The notes under the pieces were generated by a model. It saw nothing but the letters and a program-made list of their open reading frames with translations, searched no databases and was not told the DNA's origin. Positions 44,001 through 52,277 of a stretch of DNA of 64,000 bases are shown here, piece after piece; the first letter of the stretch is position 1; each line of letters starts with the position of its first letter. The position numbers were made by a program, and so were the translations under genes. Source of the DNA: Flavisphingomonas formosensis (GTDB lineage: Bacteria > Pseudomonadota > Alphaproteobacteria > Sphingomonadales > Sphingomonadaceae). The stretch spans positions 310,001 to 374,000 of the forward strand of contig NZ_WRPK01000006.1 in the NCBI RefSeq assembly GCF_009755815.1. The letters are read 5' to 3'.

Positions 44001-45404
44001 ATGGCGAGCCCACTGATGACGCTGCATTCCAACCGGTCGATCCTGGATATCGACCGCGACCATCTGATCCACCCCGTCACCTCCTTCCGCGCGCATGAGG
44101 CGCGGGGTGCGACCATGCTCCAGAGCGGCAAGGGCATGTGGCTGACCGACATGGACGGGCGCGAGCTGCTCGACGCCTTCGCCGGCCTCTGGTGCGTCAA
44201 TGTGGGCTACGGGCACGACAGCATCGTCGAGGTGGCGGCCGAGCAGATGCGCCGGCTTCCCTATGCGACAGGCTATTTCCATTTCGGCAACGAGCCCGCC
44301 GCCCGGCTGGCGCAGCGGCTGGTGGAGCTGAGCCCCGAGGGGCTGGACCATGTCTATTTCACCCTCGGCGGGTCGGACGCGGTCGATGCCGCGATCCGCT
44401 ATATCACCCATTATTACAACGCGATCCGCAAGCCGCAGAAGAAGCAGTGCATCGCGCTCGATCGCGGTTATCACGGCTCGACAAGCACCGGGGCCGGGCT
44501 GACCGCGCTCGCCAATTTCCATCGCAATTTCGACCTGCCGTTGCGCTGGCAGCATCATATTCCGTCGCCCTATCCCTATCGCAGCGATCTGGAAGGCGAT
44601 GACGCCGCGATCATCGCCCGCTCGGTGCAGCAGTTGAAGGACAAGGTGGCGGAACTGGGCGCGGACAATGTCGCCGCCTTCTTCTGCGAACCGATCCAGG
44701 GATCGGGTGGCGTGATCGTGCCCCCGGTCGGCTGGTTGAAGGCGATCCGGGAAGCCTGTGATGAGCTCGGCATCTTGATGGTCGCCGACGAGGTCATCAC
44801 CGCCTTCGGCCGCACCGGGCCGATGTTCGCCTGCGAAGCGGAAGGGGTGACGCCCGACTTGATGACGGTCGCCAAGGGACTGACATCGGGCTATGTGCCG
44901 ATGGGCGCGCTGCTCATGTCGGACAGACTCTATCAGGGCATCGCCGACGGCGCGGCGGCCGATGTGGTGATCGGCCATGGCGCGACCTATTCGAGCCATC
45001 CGGTGAGCGCGGCGGTAGGACTGGAGGTGCTGCGCCTCTATACCGAGGGCGGCATATTGGCGAACGGGCAGAAGGTCGCCGCGCGTTTCGCGACGGGCCT
45101 GGCTGCCATCGCCGATCATCCGATGGTGGGCAACACGCGGGGGCGGGGCCTGCTCGGCGCGATCGAGCTGGTCGCGGACAAGCATAGCAAGGCGCGGTTC
45201 GATCCGGCGCTCAAACTGCCCGATCGCCTGTTCGCCAACGCCTATGCCAACGGTGTCATCTTCCGCGCCTTCGGCGACAATATCATCGGCCTCGCTCCGG
45301 CGCTCTGCGCGTCCGACGAGGAGATGGACATGATCTTCGCGCGCATCCGCAAAACGCTGGACGACCTGCTGGAAGAGGCGGATATTCGCGCGGTGGTCGG
45401 ATAA
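44001..45404 (+). CDS. Class III omega-aminotransferase, module 2
   Basis: A 467-residue PLP enzyme: LLDAFAGLWCVNVGYGHDSIVE, YFTLGGSDAVDAAIRYITHY, ALDRGYHGSTSTGAGL, VADEVITAFGRTG and LMTVAKGLTSGYVPMGA, with the PLP Lys in AKGL. It belongs to the omega-amino acid or amine:pyruvate transaminase branch (SpuC/BauA-like), so putrescine, beta-alanine or GABA-like substrates are plausible. ATG 44001 is used; MTLHSN at 44016 is an alternative. Different branch from the aminotransferase at 36667. Confidence 0.88.
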   Translation: MASPLMTLHSNRSILDIDRDHLIHPVTSFRAHEARGATMLQSGKGMWLTDMDGRELLDAFAGLWCVNVGYGHDSIVEVAAEQMRRLPYATGYFHFGNEPAARLAQRLVELSPEGLDHVYFTLGGSDAVDAAIRYITHYYNAIRKPQKKQCIALDRGYHGSTSTGAGLTALANFHRNFDLPLRWQHHIPSPYPYRSDLEGDDAAIIARSVQQLKDKVAELGADNVAAFFCEPIQGSGGVIVPPVGWLKAIREACDELGILMVADEVITAFGRTGPMFACEAEGVTPDLMTVAKGLTSGYVPMGALLMSDRLYQGIADGAAADVVIGHGATYSSHPVSAAVGLEVLRLYTEGGILANGQKVAARFATGLAAIADHPMVGNTRGRGLLGAIELVADKHSKARFDPALKLPDRLFANAYANGVIFRAFGDNIIGLAPALCASDEEMDMIFARIRKTLDDLLEEADIRAVVG

Positions 45405-45421
45405 GAAAGGGAAAAAAGGGC

Positions 45422-45925
45422 ATGTTGGGCGGACCTAGACTGGACAGGATCGACCTCAAGATCCTCACGCAGCTTCAGCGGTCGGGCCGGGTCACCAATG
45501 TCGAGTTGGCCGATGCGGTCGGCCTGTCGCCCAGCCCCTGCCTCACGCGTGTCAAGCGGCTGGAGACGGCGGGCTACATCACTGGTTATGGCGCGCACAT
45601 CAACCTGCACAAGCTCGGCGAATATCTGACCGTCTTTACAGAAGTGACGCTGACCGAGCATCGCTCTGGCGACTTCTCCCGGTTCGAGGCGCGCATCCGC
45701 AAGCTCGACGAGATCGTCGAATGCCATCTGGTGAGCGGCGGCTACGATTATTTGCTGAAATTCGTGACCCGCGGCGTAGCGCATTATCAGTCCATCATCG
45801 AAGGGATGCTGGAAAGCGACTATGGGATCGAGAAATATTTCAGCTATGTCGTGATCAAATCGCCCTTCATCAAGCATCATTACCCGATCCAGCATCTGTT
45901 CGGCGAACAGGGACGGGGGGCATGA
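45422..45925 (+). CDS. Lrp/AsnC family transcriptional regulator, copy 2
   Basis: 167 residues with HTH LDRIDLKILTQLQRSGRVTNVELADAVGLSPSPCLTRVKRLETAGYI and RAM ligand domain ECHLVSGGYDYLLKFVTRG. Paralogue of the protein at 38029. Sits right after the aminotransferase, as copy 1 does, so the gene order aminotransferase-Lrp is kept in both modules. Likely senses an amino acid or amine degraded by module 2. Confidence 0.9.
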   Translation: MLGGPRLDRIDLKILTQLQRSGRVTNVELADAVGLSPSPCLTRVKRLETAGYITGYGAHINLHKLGEYLTVFTEVTLTEHRSGDFSRFEARIRKLDEIVECHLVSGGYDYLLKFVTRGVAHYQSIIEGMLESDYGIEKYFSYVVIKSPFIKHHYPIQHLFGEQGRGA

Positions 45926-45926
45926 C

Positions 45927-47108
45927 ATGATGACCGACATGGCGGACTTCCTTGAACTGCTCGTCGCCTTCCGCCGCGACATCCATGCCCATCCGGAACT
46001 GGGCTTCCGCGAGCATCGCACCGCCGGCCGGATCGCCGAGCAGCTGCGATCGCTGGGGCTGGAGGTGCATGAGGGGATCGGACGCACGGGTGTCGTCGGG
46101 GTGCTGCGCAACGGGCAGTCCGGTCGCAGCATCGGCCTGCGTGCCGATATGGATGCGCTGCCGATCGACGAGCAGACCAACCTTTCCTATGCCAGCCGCA
46201 CGCCGGGGCAATTCCATGGCTGCGGCCATGACGGCCATGTCGCCATGCTGCTGGGTGCTGCGCAGCTTCTGGCGCGGACGCGCCGTTTCGACGGCACAGT
46301 CCATTTCTTCTTCCAGCCGGCCGAGGAAGGCCATGGCGGCGCGCGGGAGATGGTGCGGGAAGGGCTGTTCGAGCGCTTCCCCTGCGACCGGGTCTTCGCG
46401 CTCCATAACTGGCCGGACCTTCCCGCCGGCACGATCGCCACGCGGCCCGGCCCGATCATGGGCGCGGCCGACAAGTTCGAGATCAAGCTGGAAGGGCGTG
46501 GCGGCCATGCCGCCATCCCGCAGGATACGCCCGACGCCATTCTTGCCGCCGCGGCACTGGTGCAGCAATTGAACAATATCGTGTCGCGCCGCGTCGCGCC
46601 GACGGCGTCCGCCGTCCTTTCGATCACCCAGATCCATGGCGGGCACACGCATAACGTCATTCCCGATACGGTGACGATTTCGGGCACGGTGCGGACCTTC
46701 GACCCCCAAGTGCAGGATCGCATCGAGGCGTCGCTGCGCGAAATGGCGGCAGGCGTGGCTTTGGCGACGGAGGTCGCCGCGACCGTGGTCTATGATCGCT
46801 ATTACCCCGCGACGATCAACGATGCCGAGGCGGCGCATGAAGCGCTCGCCGCGGCCGCGACCGTGGGCGAAGCGCGGCTGGCCCCCGACCCCGCCTTCAC
46901 CTCCGAAGACTTCGCCTTCATGCTTCAGGCGTGCAAGGGCGCCTATATATGGCTGGGGCAGGGGAAGCCGGAAGGCTCTTCGCCGCTGCACAACCCGCAT
47001 TATGACTTCAACGACGATGTGCTGGAGCTGGGCGTCCGGCTGCACGTCGCGCTGGTCGAACGGCATCTGGTGGCCGGTCAAGAGGCTCCGGACAGCGCGA
47101 CGCTATAA
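45927..47108 (+). CDS. M20 family metallopeptidase / amidohydrolase
   Basis: A 393-residue hydrolase of the hippurate hydrolase/IAA-amino acid hydrolase type. RRDIHAHPELGFREHRTAG opens it; GLRADMDALPIDE, HGCGHDGHVAMLLGAA, FQPAEEGHGGAREMV and EDFAFMLQACKGAYIWLGQG carry the metal-site Asp, His, Glu and Cys positions. It cleaves an amide to release an amino compound that the aminotransferase could use. The start has two adjacent ATGs (45927, 45933); the Lrp stop is 1 base upstream. Confidence 0.9.
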   Translation: MMTDMADFLELLVAFRRDIHAHPELGFREHRTAGRIAEQLRSLGLEVHEGIGRTGVVGVLRNGQSGRSIGLRADMDALPIDEQTNLSYASRTPGQFHGCGHDGHVAMLLGAAQLLARTRRFDGTVHFFFQPAEEGHGGAREMVREGLFERFPCDRVFALHNWPDLPAGTIATRPGPIMGAADKFEIKLEGRGGHAAIPQDTPDAILAAAALVQQLNNIVSRRVAPTASAVLSITQIHGGHTHNVIPDTVTISGTVRTFDPQVQDRIEASLREMAAGVALATEVAATVVYDRYYPATINDAEAAHEALAAAATVGEARLAPDPAFTSEDFAFMLQACKGAYIWLGQGKPEGSSPLHNPHYDFNDDVLELGVRLHVALVERHLVAGQEAPDSATL

Positions 47109-47231
47109 TGTTTCACGCGAGGGAGCCGCGCCGGCAGGAAGCGCCGGTTGCGGACGAAACTCGATATACGCCACTTCGTAGCATCCGCATGATCGGCGTG
47201 GATCTATGCCGTTAGGCGATGGGGATGGCGG

Positions 47232-48437
47232 ATGGCTAGCAATGCTTCGATGGTGCAGGGACGGGTGACCACGAGCACGGCAAGGACGCCGGCGGCGACT
47301 GTCGCCGGCCGGCTCCAGAATATCGACGCCTTGCGCGGGTTCGTCATGGTGCTGATGCTGCTCGATCATCTGCGCGAGACATGGTTCGTGTACATCAACG
47401 TCACCGATCCGTTCGATGCGCGCACGGGCCTGCCCGCCATGGGCATCGCGCGTTTCATCGTCAGCTTCTGCGCCCCGACCTTCGTCGCGTTGACGGGGCT
47501 GGGAGCCTATCTGTTCAGCATTCATCACACCGTGCAGGAAACGACCGGCTTTCTCGTGAAGCGCGGCCTGCTGCTGATCGCGATAGAGCTTTGCTTTCTC
47601 TCGCCGCTCTACTGGGGAATCGTGCCGCAGCCGACATTCTGGCTTCAGGTGATCTGGTGCATCGGCATCTGCATGATCGCGCTTGCTGCGCTGATGCGTC
47701 TGCCGCGCCCGGTGCTCGTCGGTCTCGGCCTCGTCCTGGTCTGCTTCCACAATCTGCTCGATCCGATCCGCCTGACGCAGGACGATCCCTTCTTCCCGAT
47801 CTGGGCATTGCTGCATCAGCGCGACGCGATAATGCTGCCCCTGGGCTTCGTGGCGAAGACCACTTATCCGATCCTGCCCTGGCTGGGCGTCATATCGCTG
47901 GGCTTCGGCATCGGACCTTGGTTCCGGCCTGAAGTCGATCCGGCCACGCGGCAGCGCCGCCTGCTGCTGCTGGGCGGCGGCATGATCCTGGCGTTCGTGC
48001 TTCTGCGTCTGCTCAACATCTATGGCGACAAGCCATGGTATGTGGTGGACGGCGATCCCGTGCGGACGCTGGTGAGCTTCATCTCGATGACCAAATATCC
48101 TCCTTCTCTGCTGTTCCTCCTGCCCACACTCGGCGGCGGCGCGTTGCTGCTGGCGTTCTTCGAGCGGATCAAGGACTCGGCACTGATCGGGGCGCTCGCC
48201 GTGTTCGGCGGCGCGCCGATGTTCTTCTACCTGCTCCACCTGTCGGTGCTGCGCATCCTCTACCACAGCGCGCTCGCGGTCTGGGGCCCGAACCATGGCC
48301 TCAATTTCGGCTTCGATGATTATAACTGGGTGTTCCTCTGGTACGTCGCGATGATCGTGCCGCTCTATATCCCCACCGCCTGGTTCGCCCGGCTCAAGCG
48401 CCGCCGACGGGACATTGCGTGGCTCAAATATTTCTAG
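47232..48437 (+). CDS. DUF1624 / heparan-alpha-glucosaminide N-acetyltransferase-like membrane protein
   Basis: A 401-residue protein with around ten membrane segments. LQNIDALRGFVMVLMLLDHLRETWF near residue 30 is the family signature (NIDALRG and DHLR), and LLHLSVLRILYHSALAVWG near the C-terminus includes the catalytic-type His. Relatives acetylate or acylate a cytoplasmic-side or transported sugar or amine. Intact here, but its 3' ~110 codons exist as a decayed fragment near 18840. It follows the M20 gene in the same orientation after a 123-base gap. Confidence 0.8.
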   Translation: MASNASMVQGRVTTSTARTPAATVAGRLQNIDALRGFVMVLMLLDHLRETWFVYINVTDPFDARTGLPAMGIARFIVSFCAPTFVALTGLGAYLFSIHHTVQETTGFLVKRGLLLIAIELCFLSPLYWGIVPQPTFWLQVIWCIGICMIALAALMRLPRPVLVGLGLVLVCFHNLLDPIRLTQDDPFFPIWALLHQRDAIMLPLGFVAKTTYPILPWLGVISLGFGIGPWFRPEVDPATRQRRLLLLGGGMILAFVLLRLLNIYGDKPWYVVDGDPVRTLVSFISMTKYPPSLLFLLPTLGGGALLLAFFERIKDSALIGALAVFGGAPMFFYLLHLSVLRILYHSALAVWGPNHGLNFGFDDYNWVFLWYVAMIVPLYIPTAWFARLKRRRRDIAWLKYF

Positions 48438-48454
48438 GGCCGTCGGGGCCGGCG

Positions 48455-48602
48455 TCGCTGGCTCATCTTTCGCCGCGTCCTCCCCGAGGCGGTCGGTCCC
48501 ATCGTCGATGCGTGGTGCCTGCTTGTCCTATCTGTTCGGAGGAGCGATTTCGTAGGGATGATCTTCAGCTGTCCCGGTCTGGCAAGCCTGATGGCAAATG
48601 CC
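48455..48602 (+). pseudogene. Remnant of a DppB-type ABC permease gene
   Basis: In changing frames the stretch reads RRWLIFRRVLPEAVGPIVDA, LSYLFGGAIS, then (after an in-frame stop) GMIFSCPGLASLMANAGT. This follows residue by residue the permease at 20828-21808: LRLIFRHVLPNAVGPIVNA, LSYLFGGAII, ETIFNYPGLASLMVNAVT. Frameshifts and a stop are present and neither the start nor the last part is here, so it is a dead fragment. Confidence 0.7.
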
Positions 48603-48604
48603 GG

Positions 48605-48745
48605 CACGACGGCTGCGGCATTGGCCCCGGCGCGGGGCATCTTGACGCCGACATCGCGTCAGGCCACACGCCTAGCTTCGATCCCAAGACCTATCGGCTG
48701 TCGCGGTTCAGTGACGTCGAAAAGAGCGATGTTTCGGAATTCAGC
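48605..48745 (+). pseudogene. Remnant of a DAO-type FAD oxidoreductase gene
   Basis: Reads CGIGPGAGHLDADIASGHTPSFD, then PKTYRLSRFSDVEKSDVSEF. It tracks the last 42 residues of the oxidoreductase at 33436 (FGIGPGAGHLVADIATGHEPIVD, PRPYRLSRFSAGEKIDVSEF). The stop codon at the end of that gene (TTCTGA) has been replaced by TTCAGC. Immediately follows the permease remnant, so the two fragments share one scar. Confidence 0.72.
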
Positions 48746-48832
48746 GCCCGTTTGGTGGGCCATCCAAAGCCCCGCATATTCGTGCCGTACAGGCTCCCCT
48801 ATTCACAATATTGCGCCGGCACGTGATACGAT

Positions 48833-48886
48833 TTTGAAGTAATATTTCTGGATCGCCGCATAGCCTCATCTGTAACAAGAGGTGGT
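48833..48886 (+). promoter_or_regulatory. Upstream block shared with 24571-24626
   Basis: TAATATTTCTGGA, CCGCAT, AGCCTC and AAGAGGTGG, in the same order as before the DUF4198 gene. It may be a promoter/leader common to the siderophore-type receptor and the DUF4198/HupE cluster. Confidence 0.4.
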
Positions 48887-48948
48887 GAACCACCCTGGCA
48901 AGGCTTCCGCGACCGGGCCGCAGCGGCCCGCGCGAATATAAGGAAGCC
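48881..48948 (+). ncRNA. Structured leader before siderophore-type receptor (candidate)
   Basis: Three stems in one 68-base stretch: GGTGG-TGAA-CCACC (48881-48894); GGCTTCC (48902) pairing with GGAAGCC (48942), seven base pairs, and inside it CGGGCCG-CAG-CGGCCCG (48914-48930). It lies 55 bases before the ATG of the receptor. It does not resemble the cobalamin element. Riboswitch, thermosensor or attenuator roles are open. Confidence 0.4.
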
Positions 48949-49002
48949 AGCCCCGTTTCGCAGGACATCAGGTAACAGCGATCATATAAGGGGTATCATA
49001 TC

Positions 49003-51165
49003 ATGCGCATGTCATCGGTCAGCAGGCTCGGCTTCCTCGCCGGCTCCACCATCACTGCTCTGTCCGCCGCCCTCGCGCCGGCCGCGTCGGCGCAGGCGCC
49101 AGTCGAGCCCGCCGCCGAAAGCGACATCGTCGTCACGGGTCTCAAGCGGCAATATTTTGGCGACACGCCGGTGAAGGAAATTCCCCAGGCGGTGCAGTTC
49201 CTGGAAGGCAAGCTTCTCGACGATCTGAACATCACGCGCCTCGACTCCGCGCTCGAGCTGGCGAGCGGCGTGTCGCGGCAGAATAATTTCGGCGGTTTGT
49301 GGGACAGTTTCGCAATCCGAGGCTTCGCCGGCGACGAGAATTTCCCGAGCGGCTTTCTCGTCAACGGCTTCAATGGCGGGCGCGGCTACGGCGGCCCGCG
49401 CGACGCATCCAATATCGAGCGGATCGAAATCCTCAAAGGCCCCAATTCGGCCTTGTTCGGTCGTGGCGAGCCGGGCGGCACGGTCAACATCGTGACCAAG
49501 AAGCCGACCTTCAAGGAAGGCGGCAGCTTCGCCGTGTCGGCGGGCAGTTGGGAGACGTATCGGGTCGAGGGCGATTATAATCTGCCGCTGTCGGACAGTG
49601 TCGCGGTGCGGATCAACGGATCGTCCGAGCGGGCGCACAGCTTTCGCGACACGGTGGAGACGCAGAAATATACGGTCACCCCGTCTTTCCTTGCCAAGTT
49701 GTCGGATGCCGACATCTTCACCTACGAACTGGAATATGTGAACCAGCAAGTGCCGTTCGAGCGCGGCGTGGTGGCAATCCCGACCGTCAACCCCAACGGC
49801 TCGATCAGCTACAATCTGGGCGCGATCCCCAACAGCCGGTTTCTGGGCAATCCCAATGACGGCCCGACAAGGGTCGAGGTGCTGGGTCACCAAGTACAAT
49901 ATCAGCATGATTTCAGCGACGATTGGACGCTGATGCTGGGCGCGGGCTATAAGGACACCACGTTCAAGGGCTTTTCCAGCGATCCGGAACTGGTGCTCAG
50001 CCGGCAGCGCCTGGACAATGACGGGCGAACCTTGAGCCGCCAGCGCCGTTATCGCGATTACAGCACCACCAATATGGTGTTCCGCGGGGAAATCAGCGGG
50101 AAGATCAGCACGGGATCGATCATTCACAATATCCGCATCGGCGCCGACTGGGATCGTTTCAAGATCGACACCTACCAGACCCGTTACCGTCCGAGCGCCG
50201 CCGATCAGTCCTATTCGATCGACATCTTCAATCCCAACTACAACATCCCCGCGCCGACGCCCGGCGTGGTGATCCAGAATGCCACCGAGATCCAGAAGGC
50301 CTGGGGCATCTACGCGCAGGACCAGATCGAGATTAGCAAGCAGTTCAAGATACGCTTCGGCGGGCGTTATGACGATTTCAGCCAGGATATCGACCTGCGC
50401 GTCAACAACACCAACCCGCGCAAATCCTACACCAAGTTCAGCCCGATGGCCGGTCTGGTGTTCGAGCCGACGAGTAGCCTGTCCTTCTACGCCAGCTACG
50501 GCAAGGGCTTCCGCCCCAACAGTGGTGTGGGCTTCGACGGCCAGCCCTTCGCGCCGGAAACCAGCAAATCCTACGAAATCGGCGCCAAGCTGATGACGCT
50601 CAACGGGCGCCTCACCAGCACCCTGTCGCTCTACACGATGAAGAAGGACAATGTGCTGACGACGGACCCGGTCAATGCCGGTTTCTCCAAGCCGGTCGGC
50701 TCCGCCCGCAGCAAGGGCGTCGAGTTCGACCTCAACGCCAAGCTGCCCGCCGGCTTCGAGCTGTTCCTGACCTACGCCTATACCGACGCGGAATGGGCGA
50801 CCAATGCGCTTGACCCCAATTTCGCCGCACCGATCCGCAAGGGCGATCCGCTGATCAACATTCCCAAGCACCAGGGCAATGTGCTGCTATTCAAGAACTT
50901 CTCGATCGGCGACCATGACGCGATGCTGGGGGCGGGCGTTTCCTATGTCGACCGCCGCCTGGGCGAGACGGCGACGACCTTCTTCCTGCCGAGCTACACC
51001 ATCGCGAAGGTGCTGGGATCGGTCAACATCACCGACCAGCTCAAGCTGTCGGCCGATGTGAACAACCTGTTCAACAAGAAATATTATGCCAGCTCCTATG
51101 CGGCGTTGTGGATCGCGCCAGGCACACCCAGGCAGTTCACCGTGCGGGCAAGCTTCAACTTCTGA
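49003..51165 (+). CDS. TonB-dependent siderophore-type receptor
   Basis: 720 residues with a signal peptide (ends PAASA), TonB box and plug start DIVVTGLKRQYFGDTPVKE, plug signature ILKGPNSALFGRGEPGGTVN, and a beta barrel ending in Phe (VRASFNF). The KEIPQAV and SIVTKK-like NIVTKKP motifs are those of ferri-siderophore and copper-chelate receptors. Followed after a short gap by a PepSY-TM protein, a usual partner in iron reduction. Preceded by a structured leader. Iron is the default assumption; copper is possible given the copper operon nearby. Confidence 0.88.
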   Translation: MRMSSVSRLGFLAGSTITALSAALAPAASAQAPVEPAAESDIVVTGLKRQYFGDTPVKEIPQAVQFLEGKLLDDLNITRLDSALELASGVSRQNNFGGLWDSFAIRGFAGDENFPSGFLVNGFNGGRGYGGPRDASNIERIEILKGPNSALFGRGEPGGTVNIVTKKPTFKEGGSFAVSAGSWETYRVEGDYNLPLSDSVAVRINGSSERAHSFRDTVETQKYTVTPSFLAKLSDADIFTYELEYVNQQVPFERGVVAIPTVNPNGSISYNLGAIPNSRFLGNPNDGPTRVEVLGHQVQYQHDFSDDWTLMLGAGYKDTTFKGFSSDPELVLSRQRLDNDGRTLSRQRRYRDYSTTNMVFRGEISGKISTGSIIHNIRIGADWDRFKIDTYQTRYRPSAADQSYSIDIFNPNYNIPAPTPGVVIQNATEIQKAWGIYAQDQIEISKQFKIRFGGRYDDFSQDIDLRVNNTNPRKSYTKFSPMAGLVFEPTSSLSFYASYGKGFRPNSGVGFDGQPFAPETSKSYEIGAKLMTLNGRLTSTLSLYTMKKDNVLTTDPVNAGFSKPVGSARSKGVEFDLNAKLPAGFELFLTYAYTDAEWATNALDPNFAAPIRKGDPLINIPKHQGNVLLFKNFSIGDHDAMLGAGVSYVDRRLGETATTFFLPSYTIAKVLGSVNITDQLKLSADVNNLFNKKYYASSYAALWIAPGTPRQFTVRASFNF

Positions 51166-51236
51166 TACAGTGAGACCGGGCTGCCGGCGTTCGCGCGCCG
51201 GCGGCATGGCCTTTTCTTCTCACCGAGGCCCGATCC

Positions 51237-52277
51237 ATGTCCCGGCCGCAATGGCTCCGCCTTCATCGTTATGCTGGCCTGACGATGGCGCTTTTTCTTC
51301 TGGTGCAGGCGATGACCGGGGCGCTGCTGCTCTATCGCGGACCGGTGGAGCGGTGGCTCGACCCAGCGGGACAGACCAGCCGCAGCCAGGGAGCGATCGT
51401 CAGCGCCGGTCGGGCGATGGCGGCAGCCAGTGCCGCTGTCCCCGGCGCGCGAGTCACGAGACTCTTCGCGCCCGATGCGAGCAGGGCGATCTGGTTCGCA
51501 CAGATGGTGCGGCGCGACGGCGGAAGCGCCTATGCCACGGTCGATCCGGCGGGCGGGGCGGTGCTGCGCATCGGCGGCCTGTCGCGTTTCCCTATGGAGG
51601 CTGCGCTGCAACTTCATTATCGGCTGCTGTCCGGCCGCGCCGGTATGGCGGTGATAGCGATGAACGGCCTTGCGCTGTTGCTGATGGCGGTCAGCGGCCT
51701 CGCTTATTGGTGGCCGAAGCGCAATCCGGCCAGGGCGCTGGCGATACGCTGGAGCCTGTCTCCCCGGCTGGTGCTGCGGCAGGCGCACCGCACGGTCGGC
51801 GTGATCGCGGCCGCCTTCCTCATCCTCCTTTCCGCGACCGGCTTCCTCCTCGTCTTTCCCGATCTTCTCGAAAGTGGTGGCGGGGCTCCGCCGGCTGTCC
51901 CGACCGCCGTTCAGACCGATCGCGCTCTGGCGCTCGCGCACAGCGCCTTTCCCGGCGCCGCGCTGCGTGACATCAGGATCGGCGGCGACCGTTTGACCGT
52001 CAACCTCCACGCCCCTGAGCGCAACGCGCGGGCGGTTCATGTCGTGGTGGTGGCGCTTGCCGACCCGCATCTCATCAGCGTGACGCCGGCGGAGCGCAGC
52101 CCCGCGCTCTGGATGCCGCTGCTGCCAATTCATACGGGCGATTTCCTCGCGCCCGTGGGCCCGCCCGTCTGGCTGCTCGTCGCACTCTCGCTGGCCGCGC
52201 TGGCGATCACCGGTCCGATCATGTGGTGGCATATCGCCGCCCAACGCCACCGTGCGCGAAGAAAGGCTCTCGCATGA
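51237..52277 (+). CDS. PepSY-associated TM helix protein
   Basis: 346 residues with four membrane segments: LHRYAGLTMALFLLVQAMTGALLLY, MAVIAMNGLALLLMAVSGLAYWW, TVGVIAAAFLILLSATGFLLVF and VWLLVALSLAALAITGPIMWW. Conserved His residues (LHRYAG, LHYRLL, QAHRTVG, IHTGDF) could bind haem. PepSY-TM proteins beside siderophore receptors are thought to reduce ferric complexes in the inner membrane. Stop overlaps the GhrA-like gene start (ATGA). Confidence 0.85.
   Translation: MSRPQWLRLHRYAGLTMALFLLVQAMTGALLLYRGPVERWLDPAGQTSRSQGAIVSAGRAMAAASAAVPGARVTRLFAPDASRAIWFAQMVRRDGGSAYATVDPAGGAVLRIGGLSRFPMEAALQLHYRLLSGRAGMAVIAMNGLALLLMAVSGLAYWWPKRNPARALAIRWSLSPRLVLRQAHRTVGVIAAAFLILLSATGFLLVFPDLLESGGGAPPAVPTAVQTDRALALAHSAFPGAALRDIRIGGDRLTVNLHAPERNARAVHVVVVALADPHLISVTPAERSPALWMPLLPIHTGDFLAPVGPPVWLLVALSLAALAITGPIMWWHIAAQRHRARRKALA

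Noticed and set aside
48841-48950. Possible cobalamin riboswitch before the receptor
   Set aside because: The CTGTAAC string and neighbouring GAGG looked suggestive, but the conserved GCCACTG box and the standard peripheral stems are absent.
49012-50871. Long minus-strand frame opposite the siderophore-type receptor
   Set aside because: No motif and no ribosome binding site; the plus frame has plug and barrel features.
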